Source: Paraburkholderia ferrariae NBRC 106233
Lineage (GTDB): Bacteria > Pseudomonadota > Gammaproteobacteria > Burkholderiales > Burkholderiaceae
NCBI RefSeq assembly: GCF_000685035.1
Contig: NZ_BAYB01000004.1
Span: 1 to 64,000 of the forward strand
Direction of reading: 5' to 3'
DNA length: 64,000 bases
Every line of letters begins with the position of its first letter. The stretch's first letter is position 1. Positions 62,410-64,000 of the stretch are shown piece after piece. Under the pieces are notes generated by a model, which searched no databases, was not told where the DNA came from, and worked only from the letters and a program-made list of their open reading frames with translations. Position numbers and translations under genes: made by a program.

Positions 62410-64000
62410 ATGCAAAATGAAAAAATTGGGTCCACGTGGAAAAAGTGGGATTTGCACGTCCACACCCCGGCATCCATCATTCACCACTACCCAGGAGGCG
62501 AAGACGCCGCGTGGGAGGCTTTCCTCTCCGATCTCGAGGAACTGCCGGCCGAATTCAAAGTCATCGGCATCAACGATTATGTGTTCGTCGATGGCTATGA
62601 ACGGGTTCTGCGCGCGAAGCGGGAGCAAGGCCGACTCAAGAACCTTGACCTGATTCTGCCGGTCGTTGAACTGCGGCTCGACAAGTTTGGCGGCGTCGTC
62701 CAAAAGACGAAAGACGGATTCTCCGAGTCGAATTGGAGCCGAATAAACCTGCACGTCATTTTCGACGAAGTCGAGCCCGCGCTTATTCGGGATCAGTTCC
62801 TCAGCGCGATCACGCGGCACTACACGCTGACGCCGGAAGCGAGCAGCCAGGGGGCGAGATGGGGCGGTGTGATCACGCGCGAAAATCTGCGCGCGCTCGG
62901 CGAAGCCATCATTGCCGCGGCACCCGACGGCCAAAAGTCTGGTTATGACGACCCGCTGACGGAGGGCTTCAATTCGTTGAACGTCAGCATGGAGAAGGTC
63001 AAGGAGGCGCTCAACACACCATACTTCGAGCGCAGCCATTTGCTTGCCATCGGCAAAACCGAATGGGACAGCCTGCGTTGGAGTGACCACACGATCGCAG
63101 ACAAGAGAACCGTCATTAACGAGGCGGATCTCGTCTTCACTGCGGCGGAGAGCCCGGCGGCTTATGAAAAGGCGCGCAAAAGCTTGGCTGACGCGAAAGT
63201 GAATGCCTTGCTTTTGGACTGTTCGGACGCCCATTGGTTGAGCACGGAGAAGGACAAGGACCGCATCGGCAACTGCTTCACGTGGATCAAGGCGGACGCC
63301 ACATTCGCGGGCCTGGTCCAAGCGATACGCGAGTTTTCGAACCGCGTCTATATCGGCGACAATCCGCCGAAGCGGCAACTGGTCGAACGAAACAGGACGA
63401 AATACGTTTCGTCCATTCGCGTGAAGAAGAAGCCTGGCTCTGCGTTGCGAGAACCATGGTTCGACGTGGACATGCCTCTCAACAGTGACTTGGTGGCGAT
63501 CATCGGCAACAAGGGAAGCGGCAAAAGCGCTCTGTCCGACATCATTGCGCTGGCGGGCGACACGAAAAACATGGTCGACGCGAGAAACAGGGCGGGTTTT
63601 TCGTTCTTGAACGAGCTGCGCTTTCGGAATCCCAAAGGGAAGCTGGCGCAGCACTTCACGGCCACGATTGTCTGGAGGGACGGCACGGAGTCGCCGCGAC
63701 AGCTTGACGAGGACCCTTCGCCGACAAGCGTCGAGCGAGTCAAATATTTGCCGCAACTGTATCTCGAAACGCTGTGCAACGAGCTCGGCGAGGGCGGCTC
63801 ATCCACGTTCGACAGCGAGCTTCGAAAAATCATCTTCTCCCATGTTCCCGAAGAGGACCGGCTTGACCAACCATCAATGGATGCGTTGATCGACTTCAAG
63901 GTCGCGGAAATCAATGCCGCGAGGCAAGCCATCATCAAAGAGATTTCGAGGATCAATGCCGATATTCTGGCCACCGAGGATCGGATGACGGCTGAGTTCC
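62410..64000 (+). CDS. PHP domain plus SMC-like ATPase, TrlF type (partial, runs off the window)
   Basis: 530 residues are visible and no stop is reached. The N-terminal domain is a PHP metallophosphoesterase: DLHVHTP (His16, His18), INDY near residue 56 and CSDAHW (Asp273, His275). A P-loop GNKGSGKS (residues 366-373) then opens an ATPase of SMC/ABC type, and helical coiled-coil sequence begins near 500. The order matches the TrlF family of AAA-like ATPases. Such fusions would couple ATP-driven DNA or RNA sensing to phosphodiester cleavage. ATG at 62410 without a strong ribosome binding site. Confidence 0.85.
   Translation, partial: MQNEKIGSTWKKWDLHVHTPASIIHHYPGGEDAAWEAFLSDLEELPAEFKVIGINDYVFVDGYERVLRAKREQGRLKNLDLILPVVELRLDKFGGVVQKTKDGFSESNWSRINLHVIFDEVEPALIRDQFLSAITRHYTLTPEASSQGARWGGVITRENLRALGEAIIAAAPDGQKSGYDDPLTEGFNSLNVSMEKVKEALNTPYFERSHLLAIGKTEWDSLRWSDHTIADKRTVINEADLVFTAAESPAAYEKARKSLADAKVNALLLDCSDAHWLSTEKDKDRIGNCFTWIKADATFAGLVQAIREFSNRVYIGDNPPKRQLVERNRTKYVSSIRVKKKPGSALREPWFDVDMPLNSDLVAIIGNKGSGKSALSDIIALAGDTKNMVDARNRAGFSFLNELRFRNPKGKLAQHFTATIVWRDGTESPRQLDEDPSPTSVERVKYLPQLYLETLCNELGEGGSSTFDSELRKIIFSHVPEEDRLDQPSMDALIDFKVAEINAARQAIIKEISRINADILATEDRMTAEF

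Larger units (their letters stand above)
54048..64000 (+). mobile_element. integrative genomic island, left part
   Basis: Everything to the right of the mutS start differs from the backbone. A tyrosine integrase is next to the junction, an AlpA-like regulator follows, small unknown genes alternate in strand, and part of the region (about 56450-57000) is clearly richer in A and T. No conserved core gene is found after mutS. The right end lies outside the window, so neither the size nor the attachment repeats can be given. No conjugation or phage structural genes are visible in this part. Confidence 0.85.

Overview
The window is a stretch of GC-rich chromosome from a betaproteobacterium of the Burkholderiaceae, most like Burkholderia, Paraburkholderia, Caballeronia or Trinickia. 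The evidence is the protein sequences themselves and the gene order, for example ndk-rlmN-rodZ-ispG-hisS-yfgM-bamB-der-hfq-hflX-hflK-hflC-hisZ-purA. I cannot name the species from sequence alone. No rRNA, tRNA, CRISPR array or insertion sequence was found.

Positions 1-20340 hold housekeeping genes. They are comEC, an alpha/beta hydrolase, the pyrG-kdsA pair, eno and ftsB. A minus-strand group follows (lipoprotein, hslO, gamma-carbonic-anhydrase-like protein). After it come a DUF455 protein, a second alpha/beta hydrolase, a PHP phosphoesterase, a YciO/Sua5-like gene with a frameshifted end, a site-2 protease, trpS, a methyltransferase, and dapA-bamC-MBL hydrolase. Positions 20396-38743 begin with a minus-strand Bax-inhibitor-1-like membrane protein. 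They then run through the long conserved plus-strand series from ndk to purA and a phosphoribosyltransferase. This series joins nucleotide, isoprenoid and histidine metabolism to outer-membrane assembly (BamB; BamC is upstream), ribosome GTPases (Der, HflX), Hfq and the HflKC membrane complex.

Positions 39046-54047 hold kup, tex, a periplasmic glutamine-rich coiled-coil protein, a DUF465 protein and a DinG-type helicase. They continue with an alanine-rich lipoprotein, a JmjC ribosomal oxygenase divergent from slyD, a degenerate metallophosphoesterase-like protein, and mutS. Several intrinsic terminators are very clear here and downstream of ftsB, the MBL hydrolase, the rodZ-like gene and the purA-linked phosphoribosyltransferase.

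Just upstream of mutS, at about 54050, the conserved backbone stops and a mobile island starts. It continues past the right edge of the window. It carries a tyrosine integrase, an AlpA/excisionase-like DNA-binding protein, small membrane proteins, an ImmA/IrrE peptidase and two unrecognised proteins. At the far end is a divergent cluster: a DUF3800 protein and a 215-residue helical protein on the minus strand, and on the plus strand the start of a large protein with a PHP nuclease-type domain and an SMC/ABC-type P-loop (TrlF-like). This last cluster is the best candidate in the window for an uncharacterised, possibly anti-phage, system.
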